Of a stretch of DNA of 64,000 bases, positions 35,841-45,639 are shown one piece after another. Under the pieces are notes generated by a model. It made no database searches. It was not told the origin of the DNA and worked only from the letters and a program-made list of their open reading frames with translations. The stretch comes from Heloderma charlesbogerti (taxonomy: Eukaryota > Chordata > Lepidosauria > Squamata > Helodermatidae): contig JANEZZ010002680.1 in assembly GCA_026122225.1 (NCBI GenBank), forward strand, positions 1 through 64,000, in the 5' to 3' direction. Position numbers and translations under genes: made by a program. Position 1 is the stretch's first letter. Each line of letters starts with the position of its first letter.

Positions 35841-36710
35841 TAGGGATGTACAAAAGTGACTTACCTTTCCGCGGATTATGTTGATGTTGGGGGGGAGGCA
35901 TTCCATCCCTCCTCCCGGAATCCAGGCTGGGGGGGAGGCGCTCCGTTCTTCCCCCCCGGAATCCTGGCCGGCCGGCTGTGCTCCACAGCGATTCTGCGGA
36001 GCCGCCAGCCAGCTCCGCCAGCAGCTGGACAGCCGGCTGCTGGCTAGCAGGGATGCAAATGGCGGCAGCCGTAGCCGCCGCCGTTTGCATCCCTGCAGTC
36101 AGCCGTGATAGGCTACGTAAATGTTTATGTAGCCTATCACGGCTGATTAAAAAAAAAAAAAAATGCACGTACGCAAATGGCGGCAGCCATGGCCGCCACC
36201 ATTTGCGTTCCTTATTTTGGCACATCTTAGTCTATGTAAACATTTACGTAGACTAAGACAGCGAAAATAAGGGGAATGCAAATAGCGTAGCATCTACGCT
36301 ATTTGTGTTCCCCTTATTTTCGCTGTCTTAGTCTACGTAAATGTTTACGTGGACTAAGACATGCCAAAATAAGGAACACAAATGGTGGTGGCCATGGCCG
36401 CCGCCATTTGCATACGCACGTTTTTGTTTTGTTTTTTAAGTTAGCCGTGATAGGCTACGTAAACATTTACGTAGCCTATCACGGTGTTTTTTGTGTGTTT
36501 TTTTACCAGGAAATGGCGGCAGTGGCAGCCGCTCAGAAGACCGGCCGCCGCTGCACCGCCACCGGAGCCGCCGCCGCCAGGAAGATGCGCCCAAGGTAAG
36601 TCCCATCCTGGAAGGGGCGGGGGGGGCTGTTCCGCCACCGATTTCAGGGGGCTGAATGTGCTAGCATTCAGCCTCCCTGAGATCCATGGCGGAACTTTCG
36701 TACATCCCTA
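35841..36710. mobile_element. hAT-like non-autonomous element 4 (palindromic)
   Basis: The ends are TAGGGATGTACAAA and TTTCGTACATCCCTA. An 8-bp target duplication with one mismatch flanks it (CCACACCA at 35833-35840, CCACACCG at 36711-36718). It interrupts the old RTE reverse transcriptase, whose frame resumes on the other side. There is no coding capacity. Confidence 0.85.
36103..36482. repeat. ~380-bp inverted repeat of nested palindromes
   Basis: The arms meet near 36293 at AGCGTAGCATCTACGCT. Mirrored on both sides are a TAGTCTACGTAAA-type palindrome (about 36227-36261 and 36327-36360), a CGTACGCAAATGGCGG block beside an A/T tract, and the family palindrome GTGATAGGCTACGTAAA (36103-36142 and 36445-36482). 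Confidence 0.85.
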
Positions 36711-37767
36711 CCACACCGTCAAATCTATCCCCGATATTATTATCCTTCCTATACAGATCTTCCATATATTCTTGCCACCTTTTCTTGATCTCTTCTGCTT
36801 CTGTTAGGTCTTTGCCATCTTTGTTTTTGATCATACCCATTTTTGCCTGGAATTTACCTCCGATGTTTCTAATTTTCTGGAAGAGGTCTCTTGTCCTTCC
36901 CATTCTATTACCTTCTTCCACTTCTGCGCATTGCTTGTTTAAAAATAATTCCTTATCTCTTCTGGCTAACCTCTGGAATTTTGCATTTAATTGGGCATAT
37001 CTCCCACTTTCACTGTTGCCTTTTGCTTTCCTTCTTTCTTGGGCTGCTTCCAGTGTCTCAGCAGACAGCCATCTTGCCTTCTTGGTTTTCTTTTTCTTTG
37101 GGACATTTTTTGTTGCCGCCTCCTGAACAATGTTGCGAACTTCTGTCCATAGTTCTTCCGGGACCCTACCTACTAAATCTAGTCCCTTAAATCTATTCTT
37201 CACCTCCACTGCATATTCATGAGGAATATTCGTGAGCTCATATCTAACTGATCTGTGGGTCTTCCCTATTCTCTTTAGTCTGATCCTAAATTGTGCAATA
37301 AGAAGTTTGTGATTTGAACTACAATCAGCTCCAGGTCTTGTTTTTACTGACTGCATAGATGTCCGCCACCTTTGGCTACAAAGGATGTAGTCAATCTGAT
37401 TTCGGTGTCGACCGTCTGGTGAAGTCCATGTATAACGTCATCTCTTAGGTTGTTGGAAGAGAGTGTTCGTTATGCACAGTGAGTTGTCTTGGCAAAATTC
37501 TATCAGCCTATGTCCTGTTTCATTTTGTTCTCCCAGACCATGCTTGCCTGTAATTCCAGGTGTCATTTGACTACCCACCTTAGCATTCCAGTCTCCTGTA
37601 ATGAAAATAACATCTTTTTTTGGTGTACTATCCAGTAGGTGCTGCAGATCCTCATAGAACTGATCTACTTTTGCCTCTTCAGCATCTGTGGTTGGGGCGT
37701 ATCACTGTGATGTTAAATGGCTTACCCTGAATTCGAATTGAGATCATTCTGTCATTTTTTGGATTGT

Positions 37768-40700
37768 ATCCAAGCACTCCCCTTCATGGATCACTGCCTT
37801 GTTGTGGCGAAGGGGCTTGCGTAACTCAGTGAAGCCATAAGCTATGCCGTGCAGGGCCACCCAAGACGGACAGGTCATGGCAGAGAGTTCTGACAAAATG
37901 TGGTCCACTGGAGAAGGAAATGGCAACCCACTCCAGTATTCTTGCCAAGAAAACCCCATGGAATGTATCACAAGGCTAAAAGATATGACGCCGGAAGATG
38001 AGCCCCTCAGGTCGGAAGGTGTCCAATATGCTACTGGGGAAGAGCAGAGGGTATTTCCAAGTAGCGCCAGAAAGAGTGAAGCAGCTGGGCCAAACCCGAA
38101 AGGACACTCAGCTGTGGATGTGTCCGGTGGTGAAAAGAAAATCCGATGCTGTAAAGAACAATATTGTTTAGGAACCTGGAATGTCAGATCAATGAATCAA
38201 GGTAAGCTGGAGGTGGTCAAACATGAGATGGCAAGATTGAACATCGACATCTTGGGAATCAGCGAACTAAAATGGACAGGCATGGGCGAATTTAATTCAG
38301 GTGACCATCATATCTACTATTGTGGGCAAGAATCCCTTAGAAGAAATGGAGTAGCACTCATAGTCAACAAAAGGGTGGGAAAAGCAGTACTGGGGTACAA
38401 TCTTAAAAATGATAGAATGATCTCAGTACGAATCCAAGGCAAACCATTCAACATCACAGTAATTCAAGTCTATGCCCCAACCACTGAGGCCGAAGAAGCT
38501 GAGGTTGATCGGTTCTATGAAGACCTACAACACCTTCTAGAACTAACACCAAAAAAAGATGTCCTCTTCATCATAGGGGATTGGAATGCTAAAGTAGGAA
38601 GTCAAGAAATCACCGGGATAACAGGCAAGCATGGCCTTGGTGTACAAAATGAAGCAGGACAAAGGCTAATAGAGTTTTGCCAAGACAACACGCAGATCAT
38701 AGCAAACACTCTTTTCCAACAACACAAGAGGCGACTCTACACATGGACATCACCAGATGGTCAATATCGAAATCAGATTGATTATGTACTTTGCAGCCAA
38801 AGATGGAGAAGCTCCATACAGTCAGTAAAAACAAGACCTGGAGCTGACTGTGGCTCAGATCATGAGCTGCTTCTTGCAAAATTTCGGCTTAAATTGAAGA
38901 ACATCAGGAAAACCACTAAACCGTTCAGGTATGACCTAAATCATATCCCTGATGAATATACACTGGAGGTGAGGAATAGATTTCAGGGATTAGACCTGAT
39001 AGACAGAGTGCCTGAGGAACTATGGACGGAGGTCCGTAACATTGTTCAGGAGGCAGCAACGAAATCCATCCCAAAGAAAAAGAAATGCAAGAAAGCAAAG
39101 TGGCTGTCTGATGAGGCTTTACAAGTAGCTCACGAAAGAAGGGAAGCGAAAAGCAAGGGAGAAAGGGGAAGATATACCCAACTGAATGCAGAGTTCCAGA
39201 GAATAGCAAGGAGAGACAAGAAGGCCTTCTTAAATGAACAATGCAAAGAAATCGAGGAAAACAACAGAATGGGAAAGACTAGAGATCTCTTCAAGAAAAT
39301 TGGAGATCTCAAGGGAACGTTTTGTGCAAAGACGGGCATGATAAAGGACAAAGAAGGCAGGGACCTAACAGAAGCAGATGAGATTAAGAAGAGGTGGCAA
39401 GAATACACAGAAGAACTATACAGGAAAGATCTGAATGTCCCTGATAGCCATGATAGTGCGCTCACTGAACTTGAGCCGGACATCCTCGAGAGTGAAGTCA
39501 AGTGGGCCTTAGGAAGCATTAGTAACAACAAAGCTAGCGGAGATGATAGTATTCCAGCCGAGCTATTTAAAATCCTAAAAGATGATGCTGTTAAAGTGCT
39601 GCACTCAATATGCCAACAAATCTGGAACACTCAACAGTGGCCACAAGACTGGAAAAGGTCAGTTTACATTCCAATTCCAAAGAAGGGCAACGCCAAAGAG
39701 TGTTCAAACTACCGCACCATTGCGCTCATTTCACATGCCAGCAAGGTGATGCTCAAAATCCTACAAGCTAGGCTTCAGCAGTATGCGAACCGAGAACTAC
39801 CGGAAGTACAAGCTGGGTTTAGAAGAGGCAGAGGAACTAGAGATCAAATCGCCAACATTCGCTGCATCATGGAGAAAGCAAGAGAATTCCAGAAAAACGT
39901 CTATTTCTGCTTCATTGACTACGCTAAAGCCTTTGATTGTGTGGATCACAACAAACTGTGGCAAATTCTTAAAGTGATGGGAGTACCAGACCACCTTACC
40001 TGTCTCCTGAGAAACCTGTACGAGGGTCAAGAAGCAACAGTAAGAACCAGACATGGAACAACCGATTGGTTCCAAATTGGGAAAGGAGTACGACAAGGCT
40101 GCATATTGTCACCCTGCTTATTTAACTTATATGCAGAGTACATCATGAGAAATGCCGGGTTGGATGAATCAGAGGTCGGAATTAAGATTGCTGGGAGAAT
40201 TATCAACAACCTCCGATATGCAGACGATACCACCCTAATGGCAGAAAGCGAAGAGGATCTCAAGAGCCTCTTGTTGAGGGTGAAAGAGGAGAGTGCAAAA
40301 GCTGGTTTGAAACTCAACATTAAAAAAACGAAGATCATGGCACCTGGCCCCATCACTTCCTGGCATATAGAAGGGGAAGAAATGGAAGCAGTGACAGATT
40401 TTACTTTCTTGGGCTCCAAGATCACCGCAGACAGTGACTGTAGCCATGAAATTAAAAGACGCTTGCTCCTTGGGAGGAAAGCTATGGCCAACCTAGACAG
40501 CATAGTAAGAAGCAGAGACATCACCTTGCCGACAAAGGTCCGTCTAATCAAAGCTATGGTTTTCCCAGTAGTAATGTATGGCTGTGAGAGCTGGACTATA
40601 AGGAAGGCTGAGCGCCGAAGAATTGATGCTTTCGAACTGTGGTGCTGGAGAAGACTCTTACGAGTCCCCTGGACTGCAAGGAGGTCACATCAGTCCATCC

Positions 40701-41009
40701 TAAAGGAAATCAACCCTGACTGCTCATTGGAAGGACAGATAATGAAGCTGAAGCTCCAATATTTTGGCCACCTAATGCGAAGAGAAAACTCCCTGGAAAA
40801 GACCCTGATGCTGGGAAAGACTGAAGGCAAAAGGAGAAGGGGACGGCAGAGGATGAGATGGCTAGATAGCATCACGGATGCAATGAATATGAAGTTGAGC
40901 ACGCTCCGGGAGAGAGCGCAGGACAGGAAGGCCTGGCGTGCTATGGTCCATGGGGTCACGAAGAGTTGGACACGACTGAACGACTGAACAACAACAACAT
41001 CCAAGCACT
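37768..41009 (+). mobile_element. Full-length BovB (RTE) LINE with intact ORF
   Basis: The element proper is 37779-40998 (3220 bp), flanked by a perfect 11-bp target duplication ATCCAAGCACT (37768-37778 and 40999-41009). It sits inside the older antisense RTE. The 5' part (ATGGATCACTGCCTTGTTGT...) and the 3' end (GACACGACTGAACGACTGAA then AACAACAACAAC) are both present, so there is no truncation. Perfect duplications and an unbroken frame indicate a recent insertion. Confidence 0.95.
37844..40987 (+). CDS. BovB endonuclease-reverse transcriptase, intact 1047 aa
   Basis: One uninterrupted frame encodes the whole BovB polyprotein. Residues from about 108 form an apurinic-type endonuclease (GTWNVRS at 110, ELKWTGMG, GDWNAKVG, and the SDHELL catalytic box with D339/H340). 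A basic linker follows with IPKKKKCKKAKWLS. The reverse transcriptase spans roughly 540-850: NKASGDDSIPAELF, RTIALISHASKVMLK, QAGFRRGRGTRDQIANI, FIDYAKAFDCVDHN, GVRQGCILSPCLFNLY and catalytic YADD at 792-795. The C-terminal region holds YGCESWTIRKAERR and ends SWTRLND. The enzyme would nick host DNA and reverse-transcribe its RNA there. The true start could be upstream or a few codons inside. All core residues that can be checked by eye are present. Confidence 0.92.
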   Translation: MPCRATQDGQVMAESSDKMWSTGEGNGNPLQYSCQENPMECITRLKDMTPEDEPLRSEGVQYATGEEQRVFPSSARKSEAAGPNPKGHSAVDVSGGEKKIRCCKEQYCLGTWNVRSMNQGKLEVVKHEMARLNIDILGISELKWTGMGEFNSGDHHIYYCGQESLRRNGVALIVNKRVGKAVLGYNLKNDRMISVRIQGKPFNITVIQVYAPTTEAEEAEVDRFYEDLQHLLELTPKKDVLFIIGDWNAKVGSQEITGITGKHGLGVQNEAGQRLIEFCQDNTQIIANTLFQQHKRRLYTWTSPDGQYRNQIDYVLCSQRWRSSIQSVKTRPGADCGSDHELLLAKFRLKLKNIRKTTKPFRYDLNHIPDEYTLEVRNRFQGLDLIDRVPEELWTEVRNIVQEAATKSIPKKKKCKKAKWLSDEALQVAHERREAKSKGERGRYTQLNAEFQRIARRDKKAFLNEQCKEIEENNRMGKTRDLFKKIGDLKGTFCAKTGMIKDKEGRDLTEADEIKKRWQEYTEELYRKDLNVPDSHDSALTELEPDILESEVKWALGSISNNKASGDDSIPAELFKILKDDAVKVLHSICQQIWNTQQWPQDWKRSVYIPIPKKGNAKECSNYRTIALISHASKVMLKILQARLQQYANRELPEVQAGFRRGRGTRDQIANIRCIMEKAREFQKNVYFCFIDYAKAFDCVDHNKLWQILKVMGVPDHLTCLLRNLYEGQEATVRTRHGTTDWFQIGKGVRQGCILSPCLFNLYAEYIMRNAGLDESEVGIKIAGRIINNLRYADDTTLMAESEEDLKSLLLRVKEESAKAGLKLNIKKTKIMAPGPITSWHIEGEEMEAVTDFTFLGSKITADSDCSHEIKRRLLLGRKAMANLDSIVRSRDITLPTKVRLIKAMVFPVVMYGCESWTIRKAERRRIDAFELWCWRRLLRVPWTARRSHQSILKEINPDCSLEGQIMKLKLQYFGHLMRRENSLEKTLMLGKTEGKRRRGRQRMRWLDSITDAMNMKLSTLRERAQDRKAWRAMVHGVTKSWTRLND

Positions 41010-41043
41010 GCTTTAGCCACTTTATTATTAATTATGAAGGCCC

Positions 41044-41420
41044 TGAAGAAGGAGAGCAAGACATTGGAGGATAAAACAAGGAGATGGGGCAGAGACAAGA
41101 CAAGAGGGGAGAAATGCGAGAGGAGGCTCTTCACAGTGTGGAGAAGGCAGGAAGCAGTAGTAGGTGGTAGGTGGTGGTAGCTGAGCAGGGAGGGTGGCCA
41201 GAACTGCCAAAGCAGGGAGGAAAGCAGGAGGCTGGGCAAGGGGATGAAGAAGGAGTTGGGAGAGAGGAAGGACAAGAGGGGAGAATTGTGGGAGGAGAGA
41301 AGAAAAATGAAACATACATAGCAAGGCATAGAGGAGCATACAAGGAGAAAGGGAATGGAAGGCTGCAGAGGGACTGAAGAAGGGGGAACCAGAAGCAGAG
41401 AAAGGCACCAAGAAACATAA
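41044..41420. repeat. Purine-rich tract
   Basis: A long A/G-rich stretch on the + strand (AGGAAAGCAGGAGGCTGGG, GAGAGGAAGGACAAGAGG and similar). Long antisense open frames here (to 167 codons) reflect composition only. Confidence 0.5.
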
Positions 41421-42165
41421 GCATGGGAGGTGGGGTGCCAGGGCTGGCAGATTCCCCTGCTCTCCTCTTAGCTGGAAGGAAGTACGGGACAATCCTCAGT
41501 GCTGATGCTGGAGCAGGGATACGGTGCAACATACTGTTGCATGTCACACTTGCTCCCTCTAATAGCCAGCTCAGGTGGACAACAGTGCCTATCGGTTTGG
41601 AAGCTGAAGTGGGCCACCCCAAATAAGGGAGCATGATGTCAACACAATTGGGGACACCCTTGGAACATAGTAATAAGTTTGTAAATTAAAAGAAGAGTTT
41701 TGCTTTTGTTTTTTGAATCCATCATAATAAGAACAGCTGTGTCAGCTGAAAAGAAAAACAGGAAACTGAATTGGGAGTGGGATCTGGCCTGCCTGAGCCC
41801 CAAACAGTTTACAATATGCTGGAGAAGGTATAGATGGCTGTCAGGAACCCTGAAGGAAGCACTTCTGTTAAAGGGTGAAGGTAAACAGCAACATTTTGTT
41901 GCAAAGTCACCCTTGTTCAATTCTATTTTTATGCCTAAAAGAATAGACACGTTGTTGTTTTATTAGGTTGGCTCATCAGCCTAGTTATGGTTTTATGTGT
42001 GTGACTCCCATACTGAAGTTGGCAGGGGAGAAGAAGAGAACTGAAACATTGTAAATTTGTGGCTGAGGCAACATCTGAACTGGAAGTGTGCAGCGCAACT
42101 AACTGCACTGTGTGCCCTTTATATGTGCTCTAAGACTTATGCCAAACTAAATTCTGTCCTACCAG

Positions 42166-42260
42166 TGGTAGCTAGTTCATGGCTAGACCACATAGAAGGC
42201 TGGTCTGCTCACAGGGATGACTTCAACATTCTATTCCTTACCTATGAAGAAATGAGGAAG
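42166..42260 (+). CDS. SULT3A1: SULT3A-like coding exon 4 (95 nt)
   Basis: Acceptor CCTACCAG, donor GTAAGA. It encodes VASSWLDHIEGWSAHRDDF then NILFLTYEEMRK, the family's ...W..H..GW......NILFL.YE.MK segment. Exactly 95 nt, in phase with both neighbours. Confidence 0.9.
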
Positions 42261-42691
42261 GTAAGACATAATAGTGCTAGTCAGTCTGATATTATAAACA
42301 GCCAACAAAACCCAACTAACTTTTTTGTAGCATTTTCACTTTTGGACCTCAGACAGCTTTACATAATGGAGCAAGGAAGCAATCTGCAGAGTAAATAGTT
42401 ATTCAACAGTCCTTATGGAAGCAGTTTCTGTGCCTCCCCTGCACAGGGGGGAATTCTTCTTCATTAGGTGCTCAAGTAGCTTGTGGCATATCTCCACTGT
42501 TAGTGTTCTGCCATCGAACTATTCGTGGACTTTCTCACATCCCGCCACAAATAGCAAACATTTCTTTTTCCACTTGTACGTAATAGCACTGTCTTGGATA
42601 CAATGAGCATGATGCATATGCAACAGGTTTTTGTTCATGCAGTATTATTGCTCCTACTGCAGACTGTGATGCATCCACTTGTACTGTCACT

Positions 42692-43189
42692 TAGGGGTGC
42701 TGGAGAAATCCACCGTGGACTCAAACAGAGTCTGCGGTGGACCGGCTGCACTCACCTCCGCATCTGCAAGAGTTCTCGTGGGGCGGCTCCAGCTTTCTAA
42801 AAAACACAATAGGCTAATGGTGGCTGTCTTTAGCTTATTGCAAGAAAACTACAGCTGCAAATGGTGTATTGTACACCATTTATGGACATAAAGCACTTAC
42901 TTTTACATAAATGTAGCCATAAACACCTGCAATTTATGTAAAAGTAAGTCCTTTACGGCTGCAAATGGCATAAAATATGCCATTTACGGCTGTAATTTCC
43001 CTGTGATAGGCTAACAGCAGTTGCCATTAGCCTATCATGTCTTTTAGAAAGCTGGAGAGCCACTTTGCCAACTCCAGCGGATGCGGCAGGGCTCTGGAGA
43101 AATCTGCAGGGCTCAAAGCGACCAAATTGCCCCGTGGCAGACCCCTCCCCGCCCCCCGGAATGGACATTGGGGAATTCGCCTTTCCCTA
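42692..43189. mobile_element. hAT-like non-autonomous element 5 (short, palindromic)
   Basis: The ends are TAGGGGTG and CTTTCCCTA with a perfect 8-bp target duplication CTGTCACT (42684-42691 and 43190-43197). It is a diverged relative: inverted units include ATGGTGTATTGTACACCAT, TTACTTTTACATAAATG facing its complement (about 42898-42946), GCATAAAATATGC, and GTGATAGGCTAACAGCAG with CATTAGCCTATCA. Confidence 0.8.
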
Positions 43190-43197
43190 CTGTCACT

Positions 43198-44264
43198 TCT
43201 TTTTCTGCATCAAAACACTGAAGGACTGGTCCTCATGTTCTTGTTATGAATTCTTCTGTTTCTTGGAAGGTTCTGTAATAGGATTCATTCCAAACCCATT
43301 CCATGTCCTTCCTAAACAGATTCCTCAATGGTGTAATCACTTATGTCAATCACGGAAGCTGTCACACTTCCAGACTCTGTGCCTAGCAGTTGCAGGTTCA
43401 AAGGTCCAAGAGTTCCAAGGTGGTCAGCACAAACAGGGAACAGGCAAAATCTCAACACTCCAGGTATCAGGCAACAAGGTCCCAAGGAAACACAGCAGAC
43501 AAGGAGCAGGCAGGTGTGTTAGAGTTCAGACCAGGGTACTCACACCAGGAATCAGTCAAGGAAGCAGTCTAGAGTCAAGGCAAGGAAAAGCCGGATTCAG
43601 GAAGGTCTGGTCAACATTGTTTCCAGCAACTCTCTCACCTTACCTGCTGTTTTTATGCAGAGGCTGTTAGAGCCACACCCAAGCCTCAGCTGTGAGCTGT
43701 TCATGACTGCAGCTGAAAAGGTTCTCCTTGTGAGCAAGTCTCCTACATGTGGATAGACCTTTTCTCACTAGGAGGCCTCTGGGTTAGTCTAGCACTCCTT
43801 CTGAGCTCCTGTCTTTTCAGACAACATCTCTCCTGAGCGCTTGAGAGTTTCTCAGCCTCCACCTCTGACGCAAGAGTCCTTATCCTCCACAGGTGATGCC
43901 CTCATGGTGGTCACTCTGTGGGCCCGGCCTTCTCCTGGTCTACTGGCAGATCCTGGGCATTGCTGGTGGAGGGTGATTCCTTGGCTTCCAGCTCTTCCGA
44001 GGAGGAGTCTTCCAGTGGAGGCATGAGAGAAACCCTATTCAGGCATTCCTGGAAGCATATTGTTTAAACACCTGAGGAAGGGGAGCGCTCAAGCCCCGCC
44101 CCTTCTGTCATCACTCTCATCACCCTGTACGTGTGGAGGGTGACTTGTCTAAAGACGGGAGCCTCCTCAAGCCATGGGGGCTCTCCGTGTGATCCAGAAC
44201 TAGCCTAAGAGGTCAGCAAACTTTGGTGCCATGATTCCACTTTCAAACTTGTATGTATGTACAT
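43198..44264. other. Unassigned intron-4 sequence, possibly old LTR-element DNA
   Basis: 43330-44130 is richer in C and G than the surrounding intron and contains repeated CAAGG/CAGGCA wording (for example GGAACAGGCAAAATCTC, AGGAGCAGGCAGGTG), which is reminiscent of LTR or untranslated retroelement DNA. A 201-codon open stretch (43065-43670) starts inside hAT-like element 5 and has no domain. No ends or duplications were found. Confidence 0.3.
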
Positions 44265-44590
44265 ATGCATACATAATTATTTAATCTAATACATTTTTTT
44301 AACCTGCCTTTTAGGGAGTTCACCCTCCCAAGGTGGCTTAGAGAGCAATTGGTAAAACAATAAGTTATGATTACAAGCTACACAGACTTTAAAAGTAAAA
44401 AAAATTAAAATAACATCAGCTGATACAGCAATCATTAAAATACAGTACCATATTACCACAGTACCATAATGTTCTAGCAGAATAGAATAAAACAGTTTTT
44501 AGAGCTCCTCTAAAAGCCAACAAAGAGGGCAACATACATTATCTCCCTCAGGATGGTATTCCAAAGACTGAGGTGGGGGGGGGGACATGT
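44265..44590 (-). mobile_element. L2-like LINE 3' end, antisense
   Basis: AACCTGCCTTTTAGGGAGTT followed by CTCCCAAGGTGGCTTAGAG, an A-rich middle and GATGGTATTCCAAAGACTGA is the reverse of an L2-like 3' region. It ends about 100 bp before SULT exon 5. Confidence 0.55.
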
Positions 44591-44696
44591 CTTATACATT
44601 TCTTATTATCCTGCCTGCTGTATTATTTTTAGCTGCTAAGCTGTGTGGTTCTCAATTGTGCATGCGCTCAATTGTCAAAACTGCGTCCAATTTCAG

Positions 44697-44877
44697 GATC
44701 TCAGAAGCTCCGTATTAAAAATATGCAACTTTCTAGGAAAGAGGCTGACTGAAAAGGAGGTGGATGATGTCGTGGATAAGGCTACATTTGATAAAATGAG
44801 AACAGATCCCAGAGCAAACTATGACAGCCTTTCTTTTAATGATGAAAATGTAAGAGAGAGATACTTTCTTCACAAAG
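44697..44877 (+). CDS. SULT3A1: SULT3A-like coding exon 5 (181 nt)
   Basis: Acceptor CCAATTTCAG, donor GTAAAT. It starts DLRSSVLKICNFLGKRL and ends YFLHKG across the splice. 181 nt is the invariant length of this SULT exon. His stands before KG where Arg normally contacts PAPS. Confidence 0.9.
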
Positions 44878-45639
44878 GTAAATCAGTTGCAAATCAGATT
44901 CAGTGGCGGTGTTGCACAATGGCCCACTTGGCATCTATGTCCTCTGATGTCTTTTAGACACCATGCAATATGTTTTTTTTTTATTTTCACAGGATTTTAA
45001 AATTTCAGTTTTATTGTGCTGATTTATGCGGCTTTGTGGGCTTTCTTGATGTTATTGTGTTTTCTTATGGTCTCTAGTTATATGTTATTGTTTCATTTGC
45101 AAATATTTCAATCAAAGGGTGTTATATAAATTTTTCATAAATATTAATCAGTGGCAAAACCTACGGTAGTTTGTGAGTTATGGTTGAACTGAATACACAA
45201 AACCTGGGAAATCATTTTTTCAACCATAATGCCACCCCCCTTTCAAACCACAATACATCTTGCAAACTACAGTGCACAATGCATGAGCCCATTGAGATGC
45301 ACACGTGACTGTTGAACCACAGGGCTCTGGGACCTATCAGTCAACAGCCTGAGCCTAACCCTAACCCTTTTTAGTTTAGTTTTAGAAGTTTATTTTTTGT
45401 AGGAAGGTGTTCGGTGTGCTCCCAACGGGCAGCATGGACATTTTTGTTTGTTGGTTTGTTTTGTTTGTTTTTCTTTTGGAAGGAGTGGTTGCTGCAGGTT
45501 TAATTGTTAGCTTAATGGTTAAATTCAGCTTAGTTGGGAAAAGGGGAGGGGTTTTTTCAGTGGACAGGAGAATTTCACCCAGAAAGACATTAAAAAAGAA
45601 ACCTGAGAAAGGAAAAAGAATATTCAAAAAGTTATGCAA

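Larger units (their letters stand above)
33770..41043 (-). mobile_element. Old RTE/BovB-like LINE, antisense, in four pieces
   Basis: Read on the minus strand, the pieces 41043-41010, 37778-36711, 35840-35288 and 34757-33770 join into one 5'-truncated RTE-clade ORF: endonuclease (AFIINNKVAKAVLG onward), linker, reverse transcriptase (KAAGDDGIPAELF, QAGFRKDRGTRDQIANI, RQGCRLSPYLFNLY, RYADDTTLMAE) and the C-terminal ELWCWRKLLRVPWTARRSNQ region. The 3' tail is AATAAACAACAAAC. Each gap is filled by an independent insertion with its own flanking repeats. The protein differs from the nearby intact BovB throughout, so it represents a related older subfamily. Stops and indels make it inactive. Confidence 0.85.
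32614..42165 (+). other. SULT3A-like intron 3 (9.6 kb)
   Basis: GT...AG intron expanded by nested retroelements: the old antisense RTE, solo LTR, hAT-like element 4 and full-length BovB. 32620-33590 is otherwise featureless. 33590-33745 looks like a short L2 3' end. 41044-41420 is purine-rich. 41420-42165 shows nothing recognisable. Confidence 0.7.

Noticed and set aside
41028..41634. Long antisense open frames of 154-167 codons
   Set aside because: They lie over a purine-rich tract and reflect base composition.
42966..43046. Extra coding exon suggested by SFRKLESHF-like reading
   Set aside because: The sequence is inside the palindromic hAT-like element and lacks splice sites in phase with the SULT exons.
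43065..43670. 201-codon open frame in SULT intron 4
   Set aside because: It starts inside hAT-like element 5 and runs into unassigned repeat-like DNA. No domain.
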